Source: an uncultured Geobacteraceae bacterium | GTDB taxonomy: Bacteria; Desulfobacterota; Desulfuromonadia; Geobacterales; Pseudopelobacteraceae | DNA: 64,000 nucleotides | Assembly (NCBI GenBank): GCA_903939115.1 | Contig: CAJAFV010000036.1 | Location: 62,001 to 126,000 of the forward strand | Reading direction: 5' to 3' | In this document: positions 30,126-39,645 of the stretch, in pieces | Position numbering within the stretch: the stretch's first letter is position 1 | Layout of the letters: each line of letters opens with the position of its first letter | Made by a program: the position numbers and the translations under genes | The notes under the pieces: generated by a model | What the model was told of the DNA's origin: nothing | The model's input: only the letters and a program-made list of their open reading frames with translations | Databases searched by the model: none

Positions 30126-30568
30126 TACTAAAATTTCTGATACTGCATGGCCCCAATCTGAATTTACTCGGGAAGCGCGAACCGGCAATCTACGGCAGTC
30201 AAACACTTGATGATATCAATTCTTCGCTGCTGGAGTTGTCTGCTGAATTACGGAGTGAGCTTTCTTTTTTTCAATCGAACAGCGAAGGGGAGTTGATTAA
30301 TGCTATTCAGGCCGCTGCAGAAGATTGCCACGGCATCCTGATCAATCCGGCCGCTTACACTCACTCCAGCATTGCAATTCGAGATGCCCTGTCGGCAGTG
30401 GGGCTTCCTACGGTTGAGGTACATCTATCCAATATCCACCGACGGGAGACATTCCGCCATATCAGTATGGTTGCTCCTGTTGCAGTAGGTCAGATTTGCG
30501 GTTTTGGCAGTGACAGTTACCTGCTTGGTTTACGGGCATTGTCTAATTACGTCAAAAACAGTTTGTAG
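30122..30568 (+). CDS. aroQ: 3-dehydroquinate dehydratase, type II
   Basis: A 148-residue type II dehydroquinase (dehydroquinate to dehydroshikimate). Seen: [21 protein letters not shown] with the catalytic Tyr, [16 protein letters not shown] with the conserved Asn/His region, and [15 protein letters not shown]. The homology starts at codon 3-4, so the TTG at 30122 is the best start, with AGGAG 6 bases upstream. It overlaps the Roadblock gene by 4 bases. Confidence 0.94.
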   Translation: MILKFLILHGPNLNLLGKREPAIYGSQTLDDINSSLLELSAELRSELSFFQSNSEGELINAIQAAAEDCHGILINPAAYTHSSIAIRDALSAVGLPTVEVHLSNIHRRETFRHISMVAPVAVGQICGFGSDSYLLGLRALSNYVKNSL

Positions 30569-30582
30569 TCAGGGTTTCATTC

Positions 30583-31653
30583 ATGCTAAAAAACAGACGC
30601 TTTTATCTTAACCCGTTCTTTGAAGAATTTTCGCTTAATGCGATACTGTTTACTGATCTCAGGAATATCCGCTTTCTGTGCGGCTTCACCGGATCTGAGG
30701 GTGCCCTGCTGATAACACCGGGTCATGCGTGGTTTTTGTGTGACTCGCGCTATACCGCACAGGCTGCTGAAGAGGTTCAGGGTGCGGAAGTCAGGGAATG
30801 CGGCGCAGTGCGCATTGAAACTATCGCCGCTTTGGCAGCTGAACAGAGTCTTGACCGGATCGGATTTGAGGCGGCCCACACGACGGTCAGTTCCTATCGG
30901 CGCTTATCTGAAAAATTAAACAGTATTGAATTGATTGAACTTGGCCCCCGACTCGATGAAATCCGTATCCGTAAAGACAGTGCCGAAACCAATCTGCTCT
31001 CTGCTGTTGCCACGCTTTCGTCACTGTCTCTGACTGCTATTCTGTCCGCGATAAAGCCTGGAGTACGGGAGGTAGAAGTTGCCCTCGCTCTTGAGCTTGA
31101 AATGCGGCGCCGTGGCGCAGACGGCAAGGCCTTTGATTTTATTGTCGCATCAGGCGAGCGTGGCGCCATGCCGCATGGTGTTGCCAGTAACAAGATAATT
31201 CAATCCGGTGAACTGGTTACAATTGATTTTGGCGCTTTAAAAGACGGCTATCACTCCGATGAGACGGTTACTGTTGCCTGCGGAAAACCGGAGCTTCGGG
31301 CGGAAGAAATTCACTCGATCGTCAGGGCGGCACATGATTTAGCTATCAGTGCCGTCAGACCGGGCATCAGCTGCAAGGATCTTGATGAAATTGCCCGTGG
31401 CTATATCCGCGAAAAAGGGTACGAAGAGTATTTTGGTCATGGATTAGGCCATGGCATCGGTTTGGAAGTTCATGAAATGCCGACGCTTTCGCCGCGCAGC
31501 ACCTCACTGCTTGATGAGGGCATGGTTATTACTATTGAACCGGGAATTTATATACCCGGTTTTGGTGGCGTTAGGATTGAGGATACCGTAATTGTAACCG
31601 GTGACGGTTGCGATGTTCTTACCAGTGCCGATAAACGCTTGCTTGTTTTGTAA
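30583..31653 (+). CDS. M24 family metallopeptidase (Xaa-Pro aminopeptidase type)
   Basis: A 356-residue creatinase-fold peptidase. N-terminal creatinase_N domain (to about 125), then the catalytic domain with metal ligands: TIDFGALKDGYHSDET (two Asp), HGLGHGIGLEVHEMP (His), ITIEPGIYIPG (Glu) and VRIEDTV (Glu). It removes N-terminal residues next to proline or splits X-Pro dipeptides. It sits between aroQ and accB, as PepQ/YqhT-type genes do in many bacteria. Confidence 0.9.
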   Translation: MLKNRRFYLNPFFEEFSLNAILFTDLRNIRFLCGFTGSEGALLITPGHAWFLCDSRYTAQAAEEVQGAEVRECGAVRIETIAALAAEQSLDRIGFEAAHTTVSSYRRLSEKLNSIELIELGPRLDEIRIRKDSAETNLLSAVATLSSLSLTAILSAIKPGVREVEVALALELEMRRRGADGKAFDFIVASGERGAMPHGVASNKIIQSGELVTIDFGALKDGYHSDETVTVACGKPELRAEEIHSIVRAAHDLAISAVRPGISCKDLDEIARGYIREKGYEEYFGHGLGHGIGLEVHEMPTLSPRSTSLLDEGMVITIEPGIYIPGFGGVRIEDTVIVTGDGCDVLTSADKRLLVL

Positions 31654-31726
31654 TTATTCAATTGACATTGCACAAAATAGAGATGCATCACTACTAAAGA
31701 ACGATTGTAAAAGGAGACAAACTGAA

Positions 31727-32200
31727 ATGGATATCAAGGACCTGAGACTGCTGATAAAGCTGGTGACTGAAACAGATATCACCGAATTCGAAATGGATAA
31801 TTCGGACGAAAAAATTATTATCAAGCGCGGGCACAAACCTGAATATATTACCGTTGCTGCTCCTGCCGCTCAGCAGTTTGCTCCAACCGGTTATCAACCG
31901 GCACCGGCAGCTGCGCCTGTCGCAGCGGGAGCTCCGGTGCCTGCTCCAGCAGTTGATGCTGGAGATACTCTTAATTCACCGATTGTCGGCACTTTCTACG
32001 AAGCACCAGGCCCGGATTCCGCCCCTTACGTAACCGTCGGGCAGGTAGTTGAAAAAGGTCAGGTTCTCTGTATCGTAGAAGCGATGAAACTGATGAACGA
32101 AATTGAGGCAGAGTGTAAATGTAAAATTCTAAAAGTTTGTAAAGAAAATGCTCAGGCGGTAGAATTCGGCGATGCTTTGTTTGTAATCCAGAAACTTTAA
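31727..32200 (+). CDS. accB: Acetyl-CoA carboxylase biotin carboxyl carrier protein
   Basis: A 157-residue BCCP. Biotin is attached at Lys121 in VEAMKLMNE. Domain order: N-terminal dimerisation part (1-45), an Ala/Pro-rich linker (45-78), biotinyl domain (80-157). The ATG at 31727 has an AAAGGAGA ribosome site; upstream in-frame codons lie within the peptidase gene. It carries the carboxyl group in the first step of fatty acid synthesis. accC follows 88 bp later. Confidence 0.95.
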   Translation: MDIKDLRLLIKLVTETDITEFEMDNSDEKIIIKRGHKPEYITVAAPAAQQFAPTGYQPAPAAAPVAAGAPVPAPAVDAGDTLNSPIVGTFYEAPGPDSAPYVTVGQVVEKGQVLCIVEAMKLMNEIEAECKCKILKVCKENAQAVEFGDALFVIQKL

Positions 32201-32288
32201 ATTATTGCTATTTTTGATAAACAGTATACGTGTGGAAACAAAGTTGTCTCTCACAGAAAGTTAACTTATTAAAGCGGGGTTCACCGTC

Positions 32289-33629
32289 ATGTTTCATAAA
32301 GTACTAATTGCCAATCGCGGTGAGATTGCCGTCAGAATTATCAGGGCCTGCAAGGAACTGGGCATCAAGACGGTTGCGGTTTATTCCCAGGCAGACATTC
32401 ACTCTCTGCATGTCAAGCTCGCAGACGAGAGCGTCTGCATCGGCCCTGCTCCCAGTGCCTTGAGTTATCTCAACATCAACGCCATCATCAGTGCTGCAGA
32501 ATTAACCGATGCCGAGGCGATTCATCCCGGATATGGTTTCTTATCTGAAAACGCTAAATTTGCCGAAGTATGTGAGAAGTGCGGTATTACTTTTATCGGC
32601 CCGACGGCAGAAAGCATGCGAATCATGGGCGATAAAATCAGCGCCCGTCAGGCGGTAATTAAACAGGGTGTACCTATTCTGCCCGGTACCAAAGAGGGTG
32701 TCCATTCGGTTGAGGAGGCTATTAAAGTAGCCAGGGAGATCGGCTTCCCGGTTATCATCAAGGCCACAGCAGGGGGTGGTGGACGCGGCATGAAAATTGT
32801 TCATTCACAGGCTGCCCTGCCTAATGCCTTTGCAACAGCACGTGCCGAAGCACAGTCCGGGTTTGGTAATCCGGAAGTGTATATTGAACGATATTGCGAA
32901 AAGCCGCGTCATGTGGAAATCCAGATTCTGGGCGATAAGCATGGAAATGTGATTCACCTGGGTGAGCGTGACTGTTCGATTCAGCGTCGCCATCAAAAGT
33001 TGATTGAAGAAGCACCCTCTACCGTCGTTACACCTGAGATACGTAAGGCGATGGGGGACGCCGCTGTCAGGGCTGCAGCAGCAGTCGGGTACAACAGCGC
33101 CGGTACGGTTGAATTTCTGGTCGATAAACAGAATAACTTCTTTTTTATGGAGATGAATACCCGTATTCAGGTTGAGCATCCGGTGACGGAAATGATTACC
33201 GGAGTTGACCTTGTTCGCGAGCAGATTCGCTCGGCTGCCGGAATACCGCTCCGATACAAGCAGGAAGATATACAGATCAGAGGGCATGCGATAGAGTGCC
33301 GAATTAATGCTGAAGATCCGTTCAAATTCACCCCCTGTCCCGGGAAGATCACGGCGTATCACCCACCGGGTGGTTTCGGTGTTCGCGTAGATTCTTTTGT
33401 GTATGATCAGTATTCCGTGGTCCCTAATTATGATTCACTGATAGGAAAGTTGATTGTTCACGCAGATACCCGTGAAGAAGCCATAAAGAGGATGGCTCGC
33501 GCACTTGACGAATTCCGCATAGAAGGCATTAAAACGACCATCTTTTTCCATAAACGCATCATGGCCCATAAAGATTTTATCGATGGCGACATAGACACCT
33601 CTTTCCTTGAAAGAATTGTGCTGGAGTAA
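32289..33629 (+). CDS. accC: Acetyl-CoA carboxylase, biotin carboxylase subunit
   Basis: A 446-residue biotin carboxylase of normal length. Seen: N-terminal [19 protein letters not shown], the ATP-grasp glycine loop [35 protein letters not shown] in parts, and [17 protein letters not shown] with the catalytic residues. It carboxylates biotin on AccB using ATP and bicarbonate. The C-terminus ends cleanly without the extra domains of pyruvate carboxylase. Confidence 0.96.
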   Translation: MFHKVLIANRGEIAVRIIRACKELGIKTVAVYSQADIHSLHVKLADESVCIGPAPSALSYLNINAIISAAELTDAEAIHPGYGFLSENAKFAEVCEKCGITFIGPTAESMRIMGDKISARQAVIKQGVPILPGTKEGVHSVEEAIKVAREIGFPVIIKATAGGGGRGMKIVHSQAALPNAFATARAEAQSGFGNPEVYIERYCEKPRHVEIQILGDKHGNVIHLGERDCSIQRRHQKLIEEAPSTVVTPEIRKAMGDAAVRAAAAVGYNSAGTVEFLVDKQNNFFFMEMNTRIQVEHPVTEMITGVDLVREQIRSAAGIPLRYKQEDIQIRGHAIECRINAEDPFKFTPCPGKITAYHPPGGFGVRVDSFVYDQYSVVPNYDSLIGKLIVHADTREEAIKRMARALDEFRIEGIKTTIFFHKRIMAHKDFIDGDIDTSFLERIVLE

Positions 33630-33634
33630 CTATC

Positions 33635-34021
33635 ATGGACTTCCCTGAAGAGCTGAAGTATTCGAAGGAACATATCTGGGTCAGGATTGAGAACGATTCA
33701 GCCGTTATTGGCATCACTGACTATGCCCAAGAGGAACTCGGTACAATCAGAGGTGTTGAGTTGCCTGATGAAGGGGATGAAATTGAACAGGATGATCCGA
33801 TTGGTTCAATTGAAGCTCAAAAAACGGTAACTTCAATTTATGCCCCTTTCAGTGGGACGGTGCGGAGCATAAATCATGAAGCGATTGATAATCCTGAACT
33901 GCTTAACGATGATCCCTACGATGGCGCCTGGTTGGTTGAAGTTTCGCTTGACGATCCTGAAGAGCTGAAAAACCTGCTGTCAGCTGAAGATTATGCTGAT
34001 TATATCGAGAATAGTGATTAA
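33635..34021 (+). CDS. gcvH: Glycine cleavage system H-like lipoyl protein
   Basis: A 128-residue H protein. The lipoyl site is Lys63 in SIEAQKTVTSIYAP, and YSKEHIWVRIE at the N-terminus and GAWLVEVSL later are standard. It starts 5 bp after accC. No glycine cleavage P, T or L genes are in view, so it may serve a distant gcv system or act as a lipoyl relay. It is followed by a terminator. Confidence 0.9.
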   Translation: MDFPEELKYSKEHIWVRIENDSAVIGITDYAQEELGTIRGVELPDEGDEIEQDDPIGSIEAQKTVTSIYAPFSGTVRSINHEAIDNPELLNDDPYDGAWLVEVSLDDPEELKNLLSAEDYADYIENSD

Positions 34022-34042
34022 GCTGTCTACTAAGTATGCTAT

Positions 34043-34079
34043 ACAGGCGAGATCATGCTCTGATTTCGCCTGTTTTATT
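34043..34079 (+). terminator. Intrinsic terminator after gcvH
   Basis: ACAGGCGA and TCGCCTGT form a perfect 8-bp stem with a 15-base loop, followed by a T-rich run. It ends the accB-accC-gcvH transcript and supports starting the next gene downstream, at 34096. Confidence 0.75.
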
Positions 34080-34095
34080 TGAAAGGAACTTTAAC

Positions 34096-35580
34096 GTGTA
34101 TTTGCCACTATTACTATCACTTATGATGATGATTATTCCTGTTACGGTGTTCTCTGCTGAAGTCACTGCTTCTCTGACTCTGAATGAGGCCATTCGTATG
34201 GCTGTCGAAAAGAATCTTGATGTACGGGCTGAACTGTATAACTCCGCAGCATACGAGGCGGATATCAAGCGAAACCGTGCCATCTATGACCCTCTGTTTA
34301 CGGCCCAGTCAAATTATTCGGACTCAACAGTTCCTACAGCCACTGTCGGTTCACCGATATCGGTCGCGGGTAAGGCGTTTGAACTCAACGCCGGTCTCAG
34401 CCAATTACTCTGGACAGGTGCCACCGTTTCCGCCGGCTTTAATAACTCTCACAGCAGCACGAACACGAACTCCTATGATTACTGGCAGTCGAGCCTGGGA
34501 GTATCTTTGGTTCAGCCGCTTTTGAAAAATGTTGGCAGGGAAGCGACTGAGGTAAATATAAATGTGTCGAGACTGAATAAATTTGCCTCACTGGAGCACT
34601 TCAATTCTCGTCTGTTATCAACGGTGGCACAGGTCAGAAACGAGTACTACAAACTCCACAGTCTGCGCGAAGAGCGTGAAGTTAAAAATGTTTCACTGCA
34701 ACTGGCTCGAAAGATTCTTTCTGATACCGAGGCACGAGTCAAGGCAGGAGTACTGCCCGCTATGGAGGTTCTAAATGCCGAATTTGGCGCTGTCTCTCGT
34801 GAAAAAGATCTTATCGATGCCGAAAGGGCGGTGAGTGATCAGGTGGATGTTCTCCGTCTGCTGCTCCAGATGAATGCTGAAACAAGTGATCTGAAGACGG
34901 TTGATCTTCCTCCGCGAGACCGGTTTGATGTGAATGAGAGCGATGCAATCCAGAAAGCGTTGAATCGTCCTGACATCAGGGAGCAAAAACGTAATCTGGA
35001 GTTATATGAACTGCAAACTAAAAATTTCAGCCAGAAGACACGTCCCGATTTGATATTGACCGCTTCAACCCAGTCTGCCGGCCTGAATAATGCCTATCAT
35101 CGGAATATGGACAGTGTCTTCTCTATAGAAAATCCGGGCTGGAGCGTTGGGCTGGAATTTAAATATCCTCTCGGCAATGGTGCTGCTGAGAACGATTACC
35201 GAAGAAGCAGGTTGAAAACAGAGCAGACATCTCTACAGCTACGCAGCCTCGAAGAAAGCTCGGCAAAAGAGGTCAAAGCAGCGATTCGCGGGATTTCCGT
35301 CGGCTATAAGCAGATAGATGTTGCCGACCGGGGCGCCAAATTTGCGGAAGAGCGCCTGAGAGCGTTTATTCGTAAAAACGAAGTTGGTTTGGCAACGACA
35401 AAAGACGTTTTGGATGTTGAAAATGATCTCGCAGTTGCCAAGAGTAATCAGATAAAGGCGGCTGTAGGGTATGCCAACGCCCTGACCACGTACTGGCAGG
35501 TTACCGGAGAGCTGCTTGAGAAAGAAGGGATCAGGGTTGTTGAGGGAGATGCCGACAAGTTGTACTCTGCTACTCACTGA
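34096..35580 (+). CDS. TolC-family outer membrane efflux protein
   Basis: A 494-residue outer-membrane channel of the TolC family. The GTG at 34096 (AAAGGA 8 bases upstream) gives a signal peptide of about 20 residues ending in VFSA-EV. The mature part begins SLTLNEAIRMAVEKNLDV, the usual TolC opening, and long alpha-helical stretches with the repeat halves follow (about 150-280 and 370-470). No inner-membrane pump or adaptor gene is adjacent. It overlaps mqnA by one base. An ATG at 34036 would lie before the hairpin and is less likely. Confidence 0.82.
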   Translation: MYLPLLLSLMMMIIPVTVFSAEVTASLTLNEAIRMAVEKNLDVRAELYNSAAYEADIKRNRAIYDPLFTAQSNYSDSTVPTATVGSPISVAGKAFELNAGLSQLLWTGATVSAGFNNSHSSTNTNSYDYWQSSLGVSLVQPLLKNVGREATEVNINVSRLNKFASLEHFNSRLLSTVAQVRNEYYKLHSLREEREVKNVSLQLARKILSDTEARVKAGVLPAMEVLNAEFGAVSREKDLIDAERAVSDQVDVLRLLLQMNAETSDLKTVDLPPRDRFDVNESDAIQKALNRPDIREQKRNLELYELQTKNFSQKTRPDLILTASTQSAGLNNAYHRNMDSVFSIENPGWSVGLEFKYPLGNGAAENDYRRSRLKTEQTSLQLRSLEESSAKEVKAAIRGISVGYKQIDVADRGAKFAEERLRAFIRKNEVGLATTKDVLDVENDLAVAKSNQIKAAVGYANALTTYWQVTGELLEKEGIRVVEGDADKLYSATH

Positions 35581-36419
35581 TGCTGAAAATAGGCCAAATT
35601 GAGTATGCTAATTGCACACCGCTCTTTCATCTTTTACGTGAGCAGTTTGACTGTTTAGAGTATGAGTTCGTTTTGGGCGTTCCGGCGGAGTTGAACAGGT
35701 TGCTCCTGGCCGGCGAGATTGATGTCTGCCCATCATCCTCAATTGAATACGCCTACCATCCGGATCTTTATTCGATATTACCCCACCTTTCAATTTCAAG
35801 CGTCGGAGCTGTCGGGAGTGTACTGCTCTTTTCTACGGTGCCTATTGAAAAGCTTAATGGCTGTTTAATCCGTCTCAGCTCCGAGTCTGCAACGTCCGTA
35901 AACCTCCTTAAAATATTGATCCGTCAACGGTTTGGACTTTCATGTACCTATGAAACAGCTCCGTCAGGTACGATAGATGCCGAGTATAGTTCACCGGCGC
36001 TTCTGCTTATCGGTGATTCTGCTCTGAGAACGTCACTTGGAAAATCGGCACACTATGTGTACGACCTTGGTGAAATGTGGCACTCGTGGACCGGTTACCC
36101 GTTTGTTTTCGCACTCTGGCTCTGCCGTAATGAGGTAGCCAAAGGTGGCGTTCTCAATACTCTTTCCCGGCAGTTAGTTGAGGCAAAAGATCGTGTTCCG
36201 GGCCAACTGGAGCAAATTGCGACAGGGGCAAAAGAAGTCGACTGGATGGGGAAAGACCAATTAATAGCTTATTGGCGGGATAATATTTCGTATCAGCTGG
36301 ATGAACACGCAAAAGCCGGCCTGATGTTGTATTACACCAAATGTTTTGAATGCGGTTTGATTGGCGCTGTCCCGACACTTCATTTTATTGAAGTAGAGGA
36401 TTTGAAGGCGAAGCGGTAA
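35580..36419 (+). CDS. mqnA: Chorismate dehydratase (futalosine menaquinone pathway)
   Basis: A 279-residue MqnA/MqnD-family protein (periplasmic-binding-protein fold without a signal peptide). MqnA dehydrates chorismate to 3-enolpyruvoylbenzoate, the first step of the futalosine route to menaquinone. Seen: KIGQIEYANCTPLFHLL, AGEIDVCPSSSIEYAYHP, LLIGDSALR and WHSWTGYPFVFALWLCR, all typical. It begins at an ATG overlapping the stop of the TolC gene. It uses chorismate supplied by the aro genes 8 kb upstream. The other mqn genes are not in the window. Confidence 0.9.
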   Translation: MLKIGQIEYANCTPLFHLLREQFDCLEYEFVLGVPAELNRLLLAGEIDVCPSSSIEYAYHPDLYSILPHLSISSVGAVGSVLLFSTVPIEKLNGCLIRLSSESATSVNLLKILIRQRFGLSCTYETAPSGTIDAEYSSPALLLIGDSALRTSLGKSAHYVYDLGEMWHSWTGYPFVFALWLCRNEVAKGGVLNTLSRQLVEAKDRVPGQLEQIATGAKEVDWMGKDQLIAYWRDNISYQLDEHAKAGLMLYYTKCFECGLIGAVPTLHFIEVEDLKAKR

Positions 36420-36446
36420 TGATTGTGGTTTGATATGGAATTGGAA

Positions 36447-36884
36447 TTAGAGGGTTTTCAGGTAATCTGCAAGAATTTTATCATGATCGAAACAGAGATG
36501 CTCTGGCAGAGAGTCCAGTTTGTAAACGGCACTATTTACAGCATCATCCGCAGCGCGGGGAATACCGTGCGCCTTGGCGATATATACCGTTGAAATCGTA
36601 TGCATCCGCTGGTCACGTCCCGGATCAGAGTAGCACCCCAGCAACCGAAGGTCTGAAATCTCCAGAGATGTTTCTTCACGCGCCTCCCGTACAGCTGCTG
36701 CCTCAAGAGACTCCCCATAATCGACAAACCCTCCCGGCAGAGCCCAGCCAAAAGGTTCGTTCCTTCGTTCGATCAATACTATTCCATCATTGATCTCTAT
36801 AATGATATCTACAGTCGGGAGTGGATTCCGATACTGTTTAACACCGGAACCACACGAAGGGCAGGAGAGGGTGGTGAATGACAT
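36447..36884 (-). CDS. Nudix hydrolase
   Basis: A 145-residue Nudix protein. Nudix box [22 protein letters not shown] fits G-x5-E-x7-R-E-x2-E-E and is complete. The N-terminus has a CPSCG zinc-ribbon-like pair, as in some NADH pyrophosphatase-like or ADP-ribose pyrophosphatase-like members. Start [12 protein letters not shown] at 36884 has AAAGGTG upstream; an earlier in-frame start would enter a terminator region. Substrate not predictable. Confidence 0.85.
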   Translation of the reverse strand: MSFTTLSCPSCGSGVKQYRNPLPTVDIIIEINDGIVLIERRNEPFGWALPGGFVDYGESLEAAAVREAREETSLEISDLRLLGCYSDPGRDQRMHTISTVYIAKAHGIPRAADDAVNSAVYKLDSLPEHLCFDHDKILADYLKTL

Positions 36885-36901
36885 AAGGCACCTTTGTAAA
36901 T

Positions 36902-36930
36902 AAAAAAGGGGGAATAGGCATTCCCCCTTT
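36902..36930 (-). terminator. Intrinsic terminator of the PxxKW gene
   Basis: On the minus strand, GGGGGAA and TTCCCCC form a stem of 7 perfect pairs extended by A-T pairs, followed by six Ts. It lies 27 bases after the stop codon. Confidence 0.8.
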
Positions 36931-36956
36931 GATAATAACAATAATAAACCTGGAAA

Positions 36957-37250
36957 TTACTTTTTCTTCTTGGCACCAGCGGCTTTTTTGGAAGCTTTGA
37001 GCGGGTTGACCTTAAGTTCAGCAATTGAAAGATCCACTTTTACGTGTGAGGCAAAATTACAGATACCACCGATCCATTTTTTTGCCGGAGCAGGATATGC
37101 GCTGCAGACCTGGCCAATACTACCGGTTACAACACGTTCACATCCTTCGCAGTTTTCGGCAATTGTCTGGCAAGAACCATCAGGGAATATACATCCCTGC
37201 TTTCCCCAAAAGGTACACTCGGTACCTGCAAGTACAGTCTGACACTTCAT
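36957..37250 (-). CDS. PxxKW family cysteine-rich protein
   Basis: A 97-residue protein beginning MKCQTVLAGTECTFWGKQGC, with eight or so cysteines and the family motif PAPAKKW, followed by CNFASHV and a Lys-rich tail (KASKKAAGAKKKK). PxxKW proteins are small, of unknown function, found mainly in sulfate- and metal-reducing deltaproteobacteria-type lineages; cysteine spacing suggests metal binding. Start chosen for GAGGAGGA upstream of the ATG. It has its own terminator. Confidence 0.85.
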   Translation of the reverse strand: MKCQTVLAGTECTFWGKQGCIFPDGSCQTIAENCEGCERVVTGSIGQVCSAYPAPAKKWIGGICNFASHVKVDLSIAELKVNPLKASKKAAGAKKKK

Positions 37251-37365
37251 ATCTCTTCCTCCTGAATTTGTGCTTGAATGAATTGCCACTTTAGCAATTT
37301 ATAAAGAGAAAAGTCAACGGAAAAATTGTCATAAAACCGGACTGTTTAATAGTGTCATCTGAGAA

Positions 37366-37938
37366 TCAAGATCTGCTGATAGTGAGAAAATTATTCAGCA
37401 GCTCCATGCCGGCCTCTGTCAGGATGGATTCGGGGTGAAACTGTACGCCCCAGAGAGGGAGCGTTTTATGTCGCAACCCCATGATTTCACCATTTTCAGT
37501 CCATGCGGTCGTTTCCAGGCAATCCGGAAGCGTTGGGCGGTCAACAATGAGTGAATGGTAACGGGTTGCCTGAAAAGGGTTGGGCAGGTCTTTAAAAAGC
37601 TCTTTTCCGTCATGATGAATAGGGGAAGTTTTTCCGTGCATGAGTGTTGAGCTGCGCACAACAGTGCCACCGAAGGCAGTTCCTATAGACTGATGGCCAA
37701 GACAGACACCCAGAATGGGGATTTTACCGGCAAAATGTCTGATCGCTGCAACCGAGATGCCGGCCTCCTCAGGTGAACATGGGCCGGGTGAGATGACAAG
37801 GCGGGCAGGTTGGAGTAATTCTATCTCTGCAAGAGTAATCTTGTCGTTACGATGAACATGCACTTCTTCACCGAGTTGGCCGAAATATTGAACAATATTA
37901 TAGGTAAAAGAGTCGTAGTTATCGATCATTAGTAGCAT
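37366..37938 (-). CDS. pabA: Glutamine amidotransferase of anthranilate/aminodeoxychorismate synthase
   Basis: A 190-residue class I glutamine amidotransferase. [18 protein letters not shown] at the N-terminus, nucleophile Cys in GVCLGHQ, and the His-Glu pair in VQFHPES. It supplies ammonia to TrpE (anthranilate) or PabB (folate). No trpE or pabB gene is adjacent, so it may serve both enzymes; the symbol could equally be trpG. The ATG at 37938 fits the family start; the longer upstream frame reads into A/T-rich DNA. Confidence 0.85.
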   Translation of the reverse strand: MLLMIDNYDSFTYNIVQYFGQLGEEVHVHRNDKITLAEIELLQPARLVISPGPCSPEEAGISVAAIRHFAGKIPILGVCLGHQSIGTAFGGTVVRSSTLMHGKTSPIHHDGKELFKDLPNPFQATRYHSLIVDRPTLPDCLETTAWTENGEIMGLRHKTLPLWGVQFHPESILTEAGMELLNNFLTISRS

Positions 37939-38429
37939 ATCAGGCTGTAACCTCTTAATATTTAAAATTGAAATAAATAACAAGCTTGTTTTGTACCCTA
38001 TTCTATACCCGTTTTCAGCTTTGATACTCAATATATCGAAGCTTTTATACCTCCCAGAGAAATAAATTACAAGTCAATCAGATTTAAGTTTTTTATGAAT
38101 CCAGTATGATTGAAAAAGGTTCAAGAAGATATTTGAGGAGGGAAAAAAAAAGGGGGTGGCATGAGGCATATAGAAGCCGACAGAGGTTATGGATGTATTG
38201 CCGATTTTAAAGAGAACGATGTATGAGGGAATCCCACTAAGAGGTAGACGTGTTGGATAGAGGGATGATGATGTTTATGGGCTCTTTAACGAGGCCGCAC
38301 AAGATTTAACCTTATAATTCAAATATTCATATTTCAAAGGCAATTAAATTTTCAAGTAAATGTTCTTGTGGATTGTAGCTGTGGTTTTATATTTTATTAT
38401 TCTGGCGTCTGTGGTAATAAGCTAAGGTC
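37939..38429 (+). other. A/T-rich intergenic region before the secretion operon
   Basis: No complete gene is seen in about 490 bases between pabA (minus) and the gspF-like gene (plus), so it must hold both divergent promoters. A short frame at 38160-38225 (MRHIEADRGYGCIADFKEND plus V) starts after AAGGGGGTGGC. Two later frames (GIPLRGRRVG, then RDDDVYGLFNEAAQDLTL) follow it and together resemble a broken coding region. I do not recognise the source. Confidence 0.35.
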
Positions 38430-39638
38430 ATGGCGCTTTATTCCTGTAAACTTGGTGCATCGGACGGAAAAATTCTCATCAGAGATTTTGAGGCTGCAGA
38501 CGATATTGTTTTGCGCAAAAATCTTGAAGATCAGGGTTTTTTTGTGTTTGATGTTAAAAAGAAGCCGTTCCAGTTTCTTTTTGATAAGGGAATCAAGCGC
38601 AAAAAGGTTGATAACAGGGCGCTACTGACGTTTAATCAGGAAATGCTCGTGCTGCTTAAGGCTGGCATGCCGATCATGCAGGTCCTTGATGCTATTTTGG
38701 AACGCCATGAATCCGGCGCTTTATATGACGTTCTTATACAGGTACGTGAAGATGTAAAGGCGGGTAGCGCTTTGTCTGTTGCAATGGAGAAGCATGGTCG
38801 CGCCTTTCCGTATCTCTATGTTGCTTCTATTCGTGCAGGTGAGCGTACCGGAGATCTGCCGCAAACCATCCGCCGCTATATTGAATATTTAAAAAGAGTC
38901 GGAGTTCTTCGTAAAAAAATAATTGCGGCCGTATTTTACCCGGCAATCCTAGTTGTTTTCGCCTTTATGGCGATAACGCTTCTGTTAGTGTATGTTGTCC
39001 CTACGTTCAGTCAGGTGTATACCGACTCCGGATCACAACTCCCTGCTCTGACGCAGCTATTGATTACATTTACTTCAATGCTCAGACGTTATTTCTTACT
39101 TGGGATCATTGTCGGCTTCGGTCTGCTTGCTGCATTCAGATCATGGAAAAGCAGTGAGTCCGGCCGGTATGCGTTTGACCGGTTCAAGCTGACAGTCCCG
39201 GTAGCAGGAGATGTGTTTTCCAAGTATTCAGTGGCTGGTTTTACCAGGACCCTGGCAACTGTACTCGGCAGCGGTATCCCGATCATTGAATCTCTCCGTA
39301 TGTCAATCGGCACATTAGATAATGTTTTTATGGAGAAGCGGTTATTCGAAGCGGTCCGCTTTATTGAAGAGGGCGGGCGCCTCTCCGTTGCTCTTGAGCG
39401 GATTCATATCATGCCGCCGTTGGCTTTGCGCATGCTGGGTGTGGGAGAAACCACCGGCTCTCTCGAAGATATGCTGGTTGACATTTCGAACTATTTGGAA
39501 GATGAACTTGAGGAACGGATGCATCTGCTCACAACCGCCATAGAACCTGCTATCATGTTGATAATGGGGGTCATTATTGGCGTAATAATTATTGCGATGT
39601 ATCTTCCGATTTTTAAAATTGCCGGTACGGTTGGATAG
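38430..39638 (+). CDS. gspF: Type II secretion/type IV pilus-like inner-membrane platform protein (GspF/PilC family)
   Basis: A 402-residue polytopic protein with two T2SF domains. Domain 1 about 70-195 (FNQEMLVLLKAGMPIMQVLD) and domain 2 about 275-395 (FTRTLATVLGSGIPIIESL), with three membrane helices (about 165-190, 215-235, 370-395). It forms the platform on which the GspE ATPase drives pseudopilus assembly. It heads a compact operon with E, M, N, O, P, secretin and pseudopilins. Its ribosome site is weak. Confidence 0.92.
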   Translation: MALYSCKLGASDGKILIRDFEAADDIVLRKNLEDQGFFVFDVKKKPFQFLFDKGIKRKKVDNRALLTFNQEMLVLLKAGMPIMQVLDAILERHESGALYDVLIQVREDVKAGSALSVAMEKHGRAFPYLYVASIRAGERTGDLPQTIRRYIEYLKRVGVLRKKIIAAVFYPAILVVFAFMAITLLLVYVVPTFSQVYTDSGSQLPALTQLLITFTSMLRRYFLLGIIVGFGLLAAFRSWKSSESGRYAFDRFKLTVPVAGDVFSKYSVAGFTRTLATVLGSGIPIIESLRMSIGTLDNVFMEKRLFEAVRFIEEGGRLSVALERIHIMPPLALRMLGVGETTGSLEDMLVDISNYLEDELEERMHLLTTAIEPAIMLIMGVIIGVIIIAMYLPIFKIAGTVG

Positions 39639-39645
39639 GACAGCG

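Noticed and set aside
36970-37242. Plus-strand open frame opposite the PxxKW gene
   Set aside because: The minus-strand gene has a strong ribosome site, a known family motif and a terminator, while the plus frame has none of these.
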